A stretch of 64,000 nucleotides of DNA, taken from Candidatus Pseudoscillospira faecavium (GTDB lineage: Bacteria > Bacillota > Clostridia > Oscillospirales > Oscillospiraceae). Location of the stretch: NCBI GenBank assembly GCA_904420565.1, contig CAJFVV010000024.1, forward strand, positions 27,111-91,110, in the 5' to 3' direction. Shown in pieces: positions 52,115-60,910 of this stretch; position 1 is the first letter of the stretch; every line of letters starts with the position of its first letter. A model generated the notes under the pieces. The model was not told the DNA's origin and did not search any database. It worked only from the letters and a program-made list of their open reading frames with translations. The position numbers and the translations under genes were made by a program.

Positions 52115-53206
52115 ATGGAAAAATATCGTGTAGGCATTATTGGCGGCACGGGTATGGTGGGGCAGCGGTTTGTCACATTGCTGAAAGAGCATCCTTGGTT
52201 TACCCTGACCGCGGTGGCAGCCAGTGCATCCAGCGCGGGAAAGACCTATGAAGCGGCAGTCAAGGACCGCTGGGCTATGGAAGAAGAAATTCCAGCTCAG
52301 GTCAAGGATATGGTTGTTTTGGACGCTGTGCAGGATGCTGAGAAAATAGCTGCTCTTGTCGACTTCGTATTTTGCGCTGTAAATATGAAAAAAGATGAGA
52401 TTCGCGCTCTGGAAGAACGCTATGCCAAGCTGGAAGTTCCTGTGGTTTCCAATAACAGCGCCAACCGCTGGACACCGGATGTCCCCATGGTCATTCCCGA
52501 GATTAATGCCGACCATCTTCGTATCATTGATATGCAGAAAAAACGCCTTGGCACCAAACGCGGATTCATTGCAGTGAAATCCAACTGTTCTATTCAAAGC
52601 TATGTCCCTGCGTTATCTCCGCTGCGGAAATATGGCCTTGAAAAAGTATTGGTATGTACATATCAGGCAATTTCCGGCGCTGGAAAAACGTTTGCCCGCT
52701 GGCCTGAAATGGTGGATAACTGCATTCCCTATATCGGCGGTGAAGAAGAAAAAAGCGAGCAGGAACCGCTCAAAGTATGGGGACAGGTGGAGGGCGAACA
52801 GATCACGGCAGCCCAGGAGCCTTCCATCACTGCACAGTGTTTTCGTGTTGCCTGTCAGGATGGACATATGGCCGCCGTCTTTATGAAATTTAAAGACGGC
52901 TGCACACCTTCGATGGAGCAAATCAAAGCAGACTGGGCCGCTTACGCTGGTCGGGCCCAGGAGTTGGCGCTTCCTTCTGCACCGAAGCAGTTCCTGCATT
53001 ATTTCGATGAGCCGGATCGGCCCCAAACCAAATTGGATCGCAACCTGGAAGGCGGCATGGCCATCTCTCTCGGTCGTCTGCGCCCGGATACCCAGTATGA
53101 TTACAAGTTTGTCGGGCTCAGCCACAACACCCTGCGCGGCGCTGCCGGCGGCGGCGTGCTCCTGGCGGAACTGTTGTGCGCAGAAGGTTATATAACAAGA
53201 AAATAA
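52115..53206 (+). CDS. asd: Aspartate-semialdehyde dehydrogenase
   Basis: NADPH-dependent reduction of aspartyl phosphate, the branch point to lysine, diaminopimelate, threonine and methionine. The 363-residue protein belongs to the archaeal/fungal-like clade. IIGGTGMVGQRFV is the nucleotide-binding loop. SNNSANR lies near residue 112. The catalytic cysteine is in KSNCSIQSY near 156. The histidine is expected in the C-terminal half. AAAGGAC and GGAGG precede the ATG. Single-gene unit. Confidence 0.94.
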   Translation: MEKYRVGIIGGTGMVGQRFVTLLKEHPWFTLTAVAASASSAGKTYEAAVKDRWAMEEEIPAQVKDMVVLDAVQDAEKIAALVDFVFCAVNMKKDEIRALEERYAKLEVPVVSNNSANRWTPDVPMVIPEINADHLRIIDMQKKRLGTKRGFIAVKSNCSIQSYVPALSPLRKYGLEKVLVCTYQAISGAGKTFARWPEMVDNCIPYIGGEEEKSEQEPLKVWGQVEGEQITAAQEPSITAQCFRVACQDGHMAAVFMKFKDGCTPSMEQIKADWAAYAGRAQELALPSAPKQFLHYFDEPDRPQTKLDRNLEGGMAISLGRLRPDTQYDYKFVGLSHNTLRGAAGGGVLLAELLCAEGYITRK

Positions 53207-53223
53207 ATGCTCCCATAGATAGA

Positions 53224-53260
53224 AAAGGACGGGTTCCCGGATGGAAACCCGTCCTTTTTT
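53224..53260 (+). terminator. Intrinsic terminator after asd
   Basis: A perfect 12-bp stem (AAAGGACGGGTT with AACCCGTCCTTT) followed by T residues. Confidence 0.92.
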
Positions 53261-53294
53261 CTTGCGTTTCTTTTTCGTTCCAGCAATCAGGATC

Positions 53295-53720
53295 TCAGAA
53301 ACATCCATTGAGCGGAGATACTTTTTTCATAAAGATTTCCCTGTCCCGTTCAAATCCATATTTTTCATACAGAGAAAAAGCATCCTCGGTGACCAGAATC
53401 CCCTTGAGCCGGCAAATCGGTTCCTGTTCCAAAATAGTCTGCACCAACGCTTTTCCCAGCCCGCGGCCGCGGTGCTCCGGATGAATCACCACATCTTCCA
53501 GATAAAATACCGTGGTATAATCTGTGACACATCGGGCAAATCCCACCTGCGTTCCATTCAGGTAAAGCCCCATACATAAAGAGTTGCAGATGATACCGTG
53601 AATTATATCCGGCGTATAATGTTTTGCCCACGCCGTGTCCTGCAGGAGTGCAAGTATCGCTTCCGGCTGCAGAAGCTCTTTTTCATCGCTGAGCAGATAT
53701 GCCTGTACCTGTTTCTGCAT
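53295..53720 (-). CDS. GNAT-family N-acetyltransferase
   Basis: A 141-residue acetyl-CoA-dependent acetyltransferase. The core motif A, VVIHPEHRGRGLGKALVQTIL near residues 85-105, holds the R-x-x-G-x-G/A coenzyme-A loop. YEKYGFERDREIFMKK closes the fold. An N-terminal helical part with SDEKELLQPEAILALLQDT resembles the group that acts on small amines or antibiotics, but no substrate can be named. AAAGGGG precedes the ATG. It lies between the asd terminator and tyrS and may share the tyrS transcript. Confidence 0.88.
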   Translation of the reverse strand: MQKQVQAYLLSDEKELLQPEAILALLQDTAWAKHYTPDIIHGIICNSLCMGLYLNGTQVGFARCVTDYTTVFYLEDVVIHPEHRGRGLGKALVQTILEQEPICRLKGILVTEDAFSLYEKYGFERDREIFMKKVSPLNGCF

Positions 53721-53745
53721 TGATTTCCGCCCCTTTGCTCAGTTC

Positions 53746-54981
53746 TTATTGCGCAGCAGTCGTGCGCGCGCGGTGAAATACCTTTTTACCTTTCTTAATC
53801 ACAACACCATCGCCAGAAAAAGCGGAGCACTCCAGCACTGTGTCCACAGCGGTCACCTTTGTATCATTGATGGATATGCCGCCTTGCTGTACCAGCCGAC
53901 GCGCCTCGCCATTGGAAGCACACAACCCACAGGCTGTCAGTAAATTCAACACACCGATTTTACCATCGGTGAACTGTGATTCTGACAACTCCGTGCAAGG
54001 CATTTCTGCGCTGTTTCCTGCTCCAGAGAAAAGGGCACGGGCAGATTGCTGCGCTTTTTCAGCTTCTCCCTCTCCATGCACCATTTTTGTCAATTCATAA
54101 GCCAGAATTTCCTTGGCCTGGTTCAACTGGCTGCCTTCCCAGTGCTCCATATCCTGAATCTGTTCCATGGGCAAGAAGGTCAGCATGCGGATGCATTTAA
54201 GCACGTCTGCATCGTCAACATTGCGCCAATACTGGTAAAAGTCATAAGGTGATGTCTTATTCGCATCCAGCCAAACCGCATTTCCAGCAGTTTTCCCCAT
54301 CTTTTTCCCTTGGGAATCCGTCAGCAGCGTAATAGTCATTGCATGCGCATCTTTGCCCAGCTTACGACGAATCAATTCAGTGCCGCCCAGCATATTGGAC
54401 CATTGGTCATCTCCGCCGAACTGCATATTGCAGCCATAGTGCTGGAACATATAATAAAAGTCATAAGACTGCATGATCATATAATTGAATTCCAGGAAAG
54501 ACAGGCCTTTTTCCATGCGCTGCTTATAGCATTCTGCACGCAGCATATTATTGACGGAAAAGCAGGCGCCCACTTCCCGCAGCAATTCAACATAGTTGAG
54601 ATTCAGCAGCCAGTCGGCATTGTTGAGCATCATGGCCTTATCGTCACCAAATTCGATAAAACGCTCCATCTGACGTTTGAAACACTCTGCGTTGTGAGCA
54701 ATGTCCTCGCGGGTCAGCATCTTTCGCATATCCGTACGGCCGGAGGGATCACCGATCATGGTGGTGCCGCCGCCAATCAGGGCAATGGGCTTGTTGCCCG
54801 CCATCTGCAGGCGTTTCATCAATGTCAGCGCCATAAAATGGCCAGCGGTCAAACTGTCCGCAGTGCAGTCAAAGCCGATATAAAAAACAGCTTTGCCCGC
54901 ATCAATCATTTTGGAAATCTCTTCTTCATTGGTAACCTGGGCAATCAAGCCACGGGCTTTCAGTTCTTCATAGCAGGTCAT
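53746..54981 (-). CDS. tyrS: Tyrosine-tRNA ligase
   Basis: Class Ic synthetase that charges tRNA-Tyr. The 411-residue product has FYIGFDCTADSLTAGHFMAL, the HIGH-equivalent region (TAGH), near residue 40. LEFNYMIMQSYDF near 165 and QFGGDDQWSN near 190 are tyrosine-binding. KMGKTAGN near 230 is the KMSKS equivalent. A C-terminal S4 RNA-binding domain (about 345-405) contains GEARRLVQQGGISIND. The frame extends upstream to 55176 into the leader. AAGGAG with seven-base spacing sets the ATG at 54981. T-box control. Confidence 0.95.
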   Translation of the reverse strand: MTCYEELKARGLIAQVTNEEEISKMIDAGKAVFYIGFDCTADSLTAGHFMALTLMKRLQMAGNKPIALIGGGTTMIGDPSGRTDMRKMLTREDIAHNAECFKRQMERFIEFGDDKAMMLNNADWLLNLNYVELLREVGACFSVNNMLRAECYKQRMEKGLSFLEFNYMIMQSYDFYYMFQHYGCNMQFGGDDQWSNMLGGTELIRRKLGKDAHAMTITLLTDSQGKKMGKTAGNAVWLDANKTSPYDFYQYWRNVDDADVLKCIRMLTFLPMEQIQDMEHWEGSQLNQAKEILAYELTKMVHGEGEAEKAQQSARALFSGAGNSAEMPCTELSESQFTDGKIGVLNLLTACGLCASNGEARRLVQQGGISINDTKVTAVDTVLECSAFSGDGVVIKKGKKVFHRARTTAAQ

Positions 54982-55068
54982 ACGCATTCTCCTTTTTCTT
55001 TTTTTGATTCCTCCGACAGGGCGCATCGGCGATGTCAAAAACCACCACCGTTTCCCAGAGACGCAAAA

Positions 55069-55106
55069 CAAAAAAACGCCCCTGTCCCTATCGGGACAGA
55101 GGGCGT
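55069..55106 (-). terminator. T-box terminator of tyrS
   Basis: On the minus strand ACGCCCTCTGTCCC pairs with GGGACAGGGGCGT with one bulge, followed by a TTTTTTTG run. It is the OFF structure of the T-box. Confidence 0.9.
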
Positions 55107-55345
55107 CAATGGAACGAAACGCGGTACCACCTCTGCTTCGCCGAAAACTCACGTCTTTCGGCCTTACGCCGTGCAATCACACAGGCTGCGCGCTATCGGG
55201 CGCACCCGGCCCACCCTACCGGCAATGGATACGTTCAGGCGGCAGCTCGAGGGTGTATTCACAAAGCACGTCTCTCTTCCTCTCAGCAAACGGAAGCTCT
55301 CTGTGCAGGCAATGACATTGTTACTAATCCCTTTCATCGCTAATG
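55107..55345 (-). promoter_or_regulatory. T-box leader of tyrS (tyrosyl)
   Basis: The invariant T-box sequence GGTGGTACCGCG lies on the minus strand at 55132-55120, directly before the terminator. A long structured Stem I region precedes it. A TAC triplet at 55257-55255, in the context GAATACACC, is a plausible specifier codon for tyrosine. Uncharged tRNA-Tyr would bind and switch on tyrS. Confidence 0.92.
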
Positions 55346-55350
55346 AGAGG

Positions 55351-55380
55351 ACTATACCATATTTCTTTCGGTTTTGTCAA
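55351..55380 (-). promoter_or_regulatory. Sigma-A promoter of tyrS
   Basis: TTGACA (55380-55375), an 18-base spacer and TATAGT (55356-55351), just upstream of the T-box leader. The bases from 55381 to the uraA terminator show nothing I can assign. Confidence 0.8.
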
Positions 55381-55509
55381 CTCCCCTGCTATGATTTATT
55401 TTCAAGCAAGGATACACCTGCCCTCTATTCACCGTTTTCCGCGATATTATGCTGAGCGGGCAGTGGGATTGCTGAAAGGAAATCTTTCCTATCCCATTCA
55501 TTAAAGAAA

Positions 55510-55532
55510 GCGGCAGGCTGGTCGCCTGCCGC
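55510..55532 (-). terminator. Intrinsic terminator after uraA
   Basis: A perfect 9-bp stem (GCGGCAGGC with GCCTGCCGC, five-base loop). On the minus strand TTTCTTT follows. Confidence 0.9.
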
Positions 55533-55540
55533 CTCTGCTT

Positions 55541-56899
55541 TTAATCAGATTCTCTGTCTTCAAAGACATAATCGTTGCCCGGCAAAATCGCGTTGAGCAA
55601 AATCCCAGCAATGGCAGCTACTGCCAAACCGGTCAGTGTAATTGACGTGCCTACCACAGTAAAAGTCAGCCCGGAGGAAAAACCCAAACCGCAAACCAAA
55701 ATCACTGCAGCAATAATCAAATTGCGGGATTTGGTGAAATCCACCTTGCTCTCTACCACATTGCGCACGCCAATAGCTGAAATCATACCGTACAGCATAA
55801 AACTGACGCCGCCAATGATCGAAGCAGGCATGGAAGCAATGACATCTGCAAATTTAGGAATAAAACTTAAAATGATCGCATAAAACGCCGCAAGACGGAT
55901 GACACGGGGATCATATACTCTGGAAAGGACCAAAACGCCTGTGTTTTCGCCATATGTCGTGTTGGCCGGTCCGCCAAACAGTGCGGCCAGGGAAGTCGCA
56001 ATACCGTCCCCGATCAATGTGCGGTGCAGACCGGGGTTGGCTAAAAAGTTCTTTCCAACCGTCGCCGAAATGGCAGACATATCACCGATATGCTCCATCA
56101 TCGTCGCCAACGCAATCGGTGCCATCACAAGGATGGCCGTAATATCAAATTTACACAGTTCCACCGGGGGCAGGCCAATCCAGGAAGCCGCAGCGACATC
56201 TGCAAAATTCAGAATGGCACTGCCGTCCGGGTTCGTCACTCCCATAGTATGCATGATAAGAGCCACGCCATAAGAAATGAGAACACCCATCAAAATGGGG
56301 ATAATCTTGAACATTCCTTTGCCCCAGATATTAAAAACAATAATCACAGCCAAAGCTACCAATGCCAGGAACCAGTTGGTTGAGGCATTGCTCACTGCTG
56401 AAGGCGCCAATGTTAAACCAATGCAAATGATGATCGGCCCGGTAACTACCGGTGGCAAAAAGCGCATTACGCGGTGGACACCAACGGTTTTAATGATCAA
56501 CGCCAGCACCAGATACAGCAGTCCTGCCACAACAATGCCGCCGCAGGCATATGGCAGGCGTTCGCTCATGGGCATGCCTGCAAAAATACCGGTATCCAGT
56601 GTCGCAATGGTTTGGAACCCGCCTAGGAACGCAAAGGATGATCCCAAAAAAGCGGGAACCTGAAACCTGCTGCACAAATGAAAAAACAACGTGCCCAGTC
56701 CTGCAAACAACAGGGTAACCTGGATAGAAAGTCCATAGGAAACGCCGTTTTCCATATAATACATTCCAGTCAAAATGGGTACCAAAACCGTTGCACCGAA
56801 CATGGCAAACATATGCTGCAGGCCCAAAATTGCCATTTTCGGCTTTCCCAGCACACGCGCATCATAGACAGGCTGCTGTCCTGCCGAATTTTCTTTCAT
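55541..56899 (-). CDS. uraA: Uracil permease-like nucleobase transporter (NCS2/UraA family)
   Basis: Proton-coupled nucleobase importer of about 452 residues with 12-14 hydrophobic segments. GLQHMFAMFGATVLVP near residue 26 is the TM1 signature with the QH pair. MMEHIGDMSA carries the substrate glutamate. FGGPANTTYGENTGVLVLSR is the classic uracil-permease motif. The frame extends to 57301 through recN on the same strand, but AAGGGGA fits the ATG at 56899. Uracil is the likely substrate; xanthine cannot be excluded. No PyrR-type leader is obvious. Confidence 0.9.
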   Translation of the reverse strand: MKENSAGQQPVYDARVLGKPKMAILGLQHMFAMFGATVLVPILTGMYYMENGVSYGLSIQVTLLFAGLGTLFFHLCSRFQVPAFLGSSFAFLGGFQTIATLDTGIFAGMPMSERLPYACGGIVVAGLLYLVLALIIKTVGVHRVMRFLPPVVTGPIIICIGLTLAPSAVSNASTNWFLALVALAVIIVFNIWGKGMFKIIPILMGVLISYGVALIMHTMGVTNPDGSAILNFADVAAASWIGLPPVELCKFDITAILVMAPIALATMMEHIGDMSAISATVGKNFLANPGLHRTLIGDGIATSLAALFGGPANTTYGENTGVLVLSRVYDPRVIRLAAFYAIILSFIPKFADVIASMPASIIGGVSFMLYGMISAIGVRNVVESKVDFTKSRNLIIAAVILVCGLGFSSGLTFTVVGTSITLTGLAVAAIAGILLNAILPGNDYVFEDRESD

Positions 56900-57010
56900 A
56901 AAAATCCCCTTTCTTCTCTCTAACATCGCACAAATATCTGAATTCCGATATATGGTATCAAAAAGCTCCCTAAAAAGCAAGGAAAACCAAATGGAAAATG
57001 CTGGGAAGTA

Positions 57011-57060
57011 AAACCAGGCGCAGCAGGTGATTTCAAGTGATCGCCTGCTGCGCCTGGTTT
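57011..57060 (-). terminator. Intrinsic terminator after recN
   Basis: A perfect 17-bp stem (AAACCAGGCGCAGCAGG with CCTGCTGCGCCTGGTTT) directly beyond the recN stop. Confidence 0.9.
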
Positions 57061-57063
57061 CAT

Positions 57064-58758
57064 TTAGCATTGTTTCGACAGAGATGCGCGGTATTGCTCT
57101 GCAGCATCCAGCATTTCCCCGGCGCTTTTCAACAGTGCATCGGTGATTTGCGCACCGCCGGTCAGCCGTGCAAGTTCTGCTTTTCTCTGCTCGTGGTCGA
57201 GACATGTAACCTTTGTATAGGTTCTTCCCTTTGACTCCCCTTTCTCCACAGAAAAATGTGCATCGGCCATCGCCGCAATCTGCGGCAAATGTGTGACACA
57301 CAACACTTGCTTGCGCCGTGAAACAGAAGCCATTTTTTCAGCAACCTTCTGCGCTGCACGCCCGGACACCCCAGTGTCCACTTCGTCAAATACCAATGTG
57401 CCCACACGATCATTTTCCGCCAACACATTTTTCAGTGCCAGCATAATGCGTGCCAGTTCGCCGCCGGATGCAATCTTTTGGATGGGACGCAACGCCTCCC
57501 CTGCATTAGCCGACATCAAAAATTGGACCTGATCCTGCCCATCACGCTCCAAGGATTTTTCCATAAACTGAATTTCAAACTGGACTTTTCCCATATTCAA
57601 ATCCCGCAGTTCCGAGAGAATTCTTGCTTGCAGCTGCTCCGCCGCGGCGTGACGCGCCTGCGAAAGTGCCTCAGCCGCAGCTCTGGCTGTTCGCTCTGCT
57701 GCACGGAATTCTTTCTCCAACCGTGCAAATGTATCGTCTGCGTACTGGATTTCATCCAGCTCTTTCTGAGCATGCGCCAAATATTGAATCATGTCTTCCA
57801 CCGTGGGACCGTATTTTTTCTTCAGACGATAAAGCTGATCAATACGACCTTCCACCTCATCCAATTCTTCCGGTGAAAATTCAAACTGTTCTTTTTGGTC
57901 CCGTACCGTTTCTGCAATATCATACAGCTCATGGCGCACATCCACAAGCCGGCCAAGCAGCTCAGAAAAAGTATCGCCAAATTGGCGCACACTGGAAAGG
58001 GCATTTTCTGCTTCCATCACCAAAGATACCGCACCATTGCTCTCTTCTCCGCCATTCAGGCAATAATCTGCTCCTTCAATGGCAGAAATATATTTCTCGC
58101 TGTTGCGCAGCAAATTGCGCCGCTCCAAAAGCCCTTCCTCTTCTCCTTCCTTTAGCTGCGCATGCTCTAATTCCTCAATTTCGTGCTGCAACACATCAAT
58201 TCTGCGTTCACGCTCAAGATCATCCATGCGGATGCTTTCCATTTTGCGCTGCAGCGTCCGCATGGCTTCATATGCCTGTGTATAATGTTCTTTTTTCTCA
58301 TCCGTCATCCCAAAGCTGTCTAAATAGCGAAGATGCTCCCGCTCATCCAGCAGTTGCTGACTATCATGCTGGCCATGAATATTCAAAAGGCCAGCACCGA
58401 GCTGCTTCAACTGTGAAACAGTGCATGGTCGTCCATTGATTCGGCAAACGGATTTTCCATCTGCCTGGATATCGCGCTGCAGCAATAAAGAGCCTTCCTC
58501 ATCCGGTTCGATTCCCTGCTCAGCAAAAACGGAAAGGCACGGATCCACATTGGAAAAAACTGCACTGACAACAGCATGCTCCGCACCGGTGCGCACCAAA
58601 TCCCGGGAAATGCGCTGTCCTAAAACAGCCCCCAGCGCATCGATCACAATGGATTTTCCGGCGCCAGTCTCACCCGTCAGTGCGTTGAAGCCGTTTTGGA
58701 AGGTAATGTCTGCTTTTTCAATGACCGCAATATTTTCAATATGCAAAAGCATCAGCAT
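57064..58758 (-). CDS. recN: DNA repair protein RecN
   Basis: SMC-like ATPase acting early at DNA double-strand breaks. The product is about 564 residues. Walker A is GETGAGKSIVIDALGAVLG near residue 31. A coiled-coil central part (about 150-370) follows. The ABC signature is KIASGGELARIMLALK near 430. Walker B is LVFDEVDTGVSG near 460. The ATG at 58758 follows AAGGAG by nine bases. It closes the oapA-dxs-tlyA-nadK-argR-recN series. Confidence 0.95.
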   Translation of the reverse strand: MLMLLHIENIAVIEKADITFQNGFNALTGETGAGKSIVIDALGAVLGQRISRDLVRTGAEHAVVSAVFSNVDPCLSVFAEQGIEPDEEGSLLLQRDIQADGKSVCRINGRPCTVSQLKQLGAGLLNIHGQHDSQQLLDEREHLRYLDSFGMTDEKKEHYTQAYEAMRTLQRKMESIRMDDLERERRIDVLQHEIEELEHAQLKEGEEEGLLERRNLLRNSEKYISAIEGADYCLNGGEESNGAVSLVMEAENALSSVRQFGDTFSELLGRLVDVRHELYDIAETVRDQKEQFEFSPEELDEVEGRIDQLYRLKKKYGPTVEDMIQYLAHAQKELDEIQYADDTFARLEKEFRAAERTARAAAEALSQARHAAAEQLQARILSELRDLNMGKVQFEIQFMEKSLERDGQDQVQFLMSANAGEALRPIQKIASGGELARIMLALKNVLAENDRVGTLVFDEVDTGVSGRAAQKVAEKMASVSRRKQVLCVTHLPQIAAMADAHFSVEKGESKGRTYTKVTCLDHEQRKAELARLTGGAQITDALLKSAGEMLDAAEQYRASLSKQC

Positions 58759-58777
58759 GGAGCAGCACTCCTTTCCA

Positions 58778-59230
58778 TCATTCAATCATTTTTCGGATAT
58801 CCTCACAAAAATGAAGAGCGCTTTCATTGTCACGCATAATGAGCAGCACCGTATCATCGCCCGCCAGCGATCCTACCAAAACACTGATATTCATATGATC
58901 CAGCGCCGCGCATGCCGCAGATGCCAAACCGGGCATTGTTTTCAGCACAACGATATTCTGTGCGCAATCAAAACTGCTCACACTCTCCCGGAAAATAGTA
59001 CGGAGCTTTCCAGCGTTATGAAAAGTCGCTTTATGCACGGACGCAACATAATGATAGCTTCCACGGCCGGTTTGCTCTTTGATCAAATGCAGCTCCTTCA
59101 TATCTCTGGAGATGGTTGCCTGTGTTACATGCATACCGGCCTCTTTCAATGCCTCCAATAACTGCTCCTGCGTTTCAATCGGCTTTTCCGCAATAATTTC
59201 CAAGATTTTTTCCTGGCGTTTCGTTTTCAT
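58778..59230 (-). CDS. argR: Arginine repressor ArgR
   Basis: Hexameric arginine-responsive DNA-binding protein of 150 residues. The winged helix is in ITEKPIETQEQLLEAL-like N-terminal residues, with the recognition helix TQATISRDMKELHLIK near residue 36. The C-terminal hexamerisation and arginine-binding part has GLASAACAALDHM and LVGSLAGDDTVLLIM with the conserved acidic pair. GGGAG precedes the ATG. It overlaps nadK by four bases. The argR-recN pairing is conserved in Firmicutes. Confidence 0.95.
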   Translation of the reverse strand: MKTKRQEKILEIIAEKPIETQEQLLEALKEAGMHVTQATISRDMKELHLIKEQTGRGSYHYVASVHKATFHNAGKLRTIFRESVSSFDCAQNIVVLKTMPGLASAACAALDHMNISVLVGSLAGDDTVLLIMRDNESALHFCEDIRKMIE

Positions 59231-60099
59231 GTTCTCATCTCCCGATTTGCCATTTTGCTGCGTAAAATTTCATAAAAACTTCGATTTTTCAATTTCACCA
59301 GCTTCGTCACATATTTCGATTTTCCAATGACCACACGGTCACTCTCTTTGAGCAAAAATGCCTTCCCGCCATCAGCAGATAAATAAACCGTTTTATTTCC
59401 ATTGCGCACAGAGCGAATTTCTACCGTCTGCTCCGGTCCCAGTACATAAGAGGATGCCATCAATGAATGGGCACATATAGGGGTAATCAAAATATTCTGG
59501 GCAACAGGATCCACGATGGGGCCGCCTGCAGATAAAGAATAGGCCGTAGACCCTGTGGGAGTGGCAAAGATCATGCCGTCACCTCCCTGGCAAATAAATT
59601 CTTTTTGATTCAGATACAGCTGCAGTTTGATCACACGTGCTACTGCACCTTTGGTAATAACCGCATCATTCAGCACAGTAGTCGAATAAACCTGCTTTTC
59701 TTCCCGAAAGACACGCACATTCAGCATCATGCGCTCTTCATACTGCAAATCAGCATCATTCAGCCGCCGAAGCAACGGGAGATCCGTACTTTCCAGTTCT
59801 GCAATATATCCGAGATTGCCAAGATTGATGCCAAGAATCGGCAGCCGATGCATGGCAGCTGTCTTTGCCAAATGTAAAATGCTCCCGTCTCCGCCAAAAG
59901 CAATCATAATATCCGCACGTTTCATAGCCGTTTTCAGCGGTTGGTAGACAAGATCTTTCGGCACTTCTGCTGTCTCTTGCGCAAACGGCAGACTAATGGC
60001 GCTTTCAATCCCCATTTCCCGCAAAATTTGAATCACTTCTCTTGTCATATGCAGTTGGCGATCGCGGTAAGGATTCGGACATAAAACGACTTTTTTCAT
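59227..60099 (-). CDS. nadK: NAD kinase
   Basis: Phosphorylates NAD+ to NADP+. The 290-residue protein has FGGDGSILHLAK near residue 70, the catalytic GGDG loop. GINLGNLGYIAEL and DGMIFATPTGSTAYSLSAGGPI, the NAD-binding segment near 175-196, are also present. GAAAGG precedes the ATG. It ends in a four-base overlap with argR. Confidence 0.96.
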   Translation of the reverse strand: MKKVVLCPNPYRDRQLHMTREVIQILREMGIESAISLPFAQETAEVPKDLVYQPLKTAMKRADIMIAFGGDGSILHLAKTAAMHRLPILGINLGNLGYIAELESTDLPLLRRLNDADLQYEERMMLNVRVFREEKQVYSTTVLNDAVITKGAVARVIKLQLYLNQKEFICQGGDGMIFATPTGSTAYSLSAGGPIVDPVAQNILITPICAHSLMASSYVLGPEQTVEIRSVRNGNKTVYLSADGGKAFLLKESDRVVIGKSKYVTKLVKLKNRSFYEILRSKMANREMRT

Positions 60100-60106
60100 A
60101 TGGAAT

Positions 60107-60910
60107 TCAACCTTTCAGCGCAGTATGCGCTGCATCAATGATTTTTGTCAGATCCAGAGATACGGCATCACTGCCAGGTCCCTTTTGCAGAAAACCAAGA
60201 TATTCAATATTTCCTTCCTGCCCGGTGATAGGTGAATAAGTGATATCCAGCACTGAGAATCCTGCATCCGCTGCATTTTTCAGATATTGTTCCAGCACCA
60301 TCAAATGGACTTTGGGATCCCTGACAATTCCTTTTTTCCCCACCAATTCACGTCCTGCTTCAAACTGCGGCTTGACCAGTGTTACCATATGAGCGCCTTC
60401 TTTCATCAGTGCACATACCGCCGGTAAAATCAGTTTCAAAGAGATAAAGGACACGTCAATTGACGCAAAATCCAGCGCATCCGGAATCTGCTCACGATCG
60501 AGATAGCGTGCATTCGTCCGCTCCAAAACGACCACGCGTTCATCGCTGCGCAGTTTCCAGGCAAGCTCTCCATATCCTACATCCACAGAATAGACTTTAG
60601 CCGCACCGTTTTGCAGCATGCAATCCGTAAAGCCTCCAGTGGAAGCGCCAATATCTGCTGTAATTTTTCCATGTAAATCGATGGGAAAAACTTCCATAGC
60701 CTTTTCCAGTTTCAATCCGCCGCGGCCCACATAGCGCAGTGCCTGACCGCGAACCTCCAGCGCAATTGCTTCATCCACAGGCATACCGGCTTTCTCCAGG
60801 CGGCGGTCTCCCGAAAAAATCTGTCCTGCCATAATCATCGCCTGGGCTTTTTGCCTGCTTTCGGCCAATCCACGTTCCGTTACTAATACATCAAGACGTT
60901 TCTTTGCCAC
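60107..60910 (-). CDS. tlyA: TlyA-family rRNA (cytidine-2'-O)-methyltransferase
   Basis: Protein of 267 residues with an N-terminal S4 RNA-binding domain (about 3-60, RLDVLVTERGLAESRQKAQ) and a SAM-binding RrmJ-type domain. ADIGASTGGFTDCML near residue 87 is motif I, and VTLVKPQFEAG near 185 carries a catalytic-site lysine. Mycobacterial TlyA methylates 16S and 23S rRNA. Activity here is inferred. The start is GTG, supported by GGAGG upstream. It overlaps the dxs end by 20 bases. Confidence 0.92.
   Translation of the reverse strand: MAKKRLDVLVTERGLAESRQKAQAMIMAGQIFSGDRRLEKAGMPVDEAIALEVRGQALRYVGRGGLKLEKAMEVFPIDLHGKITADIGASTGGFTDCMLQNGAAKVYSVDVGYGELAWKLRSDERVVVLERTNARYLDREQIPDALDFASIDVSFISLKLILPAVCALMKEGAHMVTLVKPQFEAGRELVGKKGIVRDPKVHLMVLEQYLKNAADAGFSVLDITYSPITGQEGNIEYLGFLQKGPGSDAVSLDLTKIIDAAHTALKG

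Noticed and set aside
56900-57301. Upstream extension of the uraA frame
   Set aside because: It overlaps the recN 3' end and the recN terminator. The permease family starts at MKENSAG (56899).
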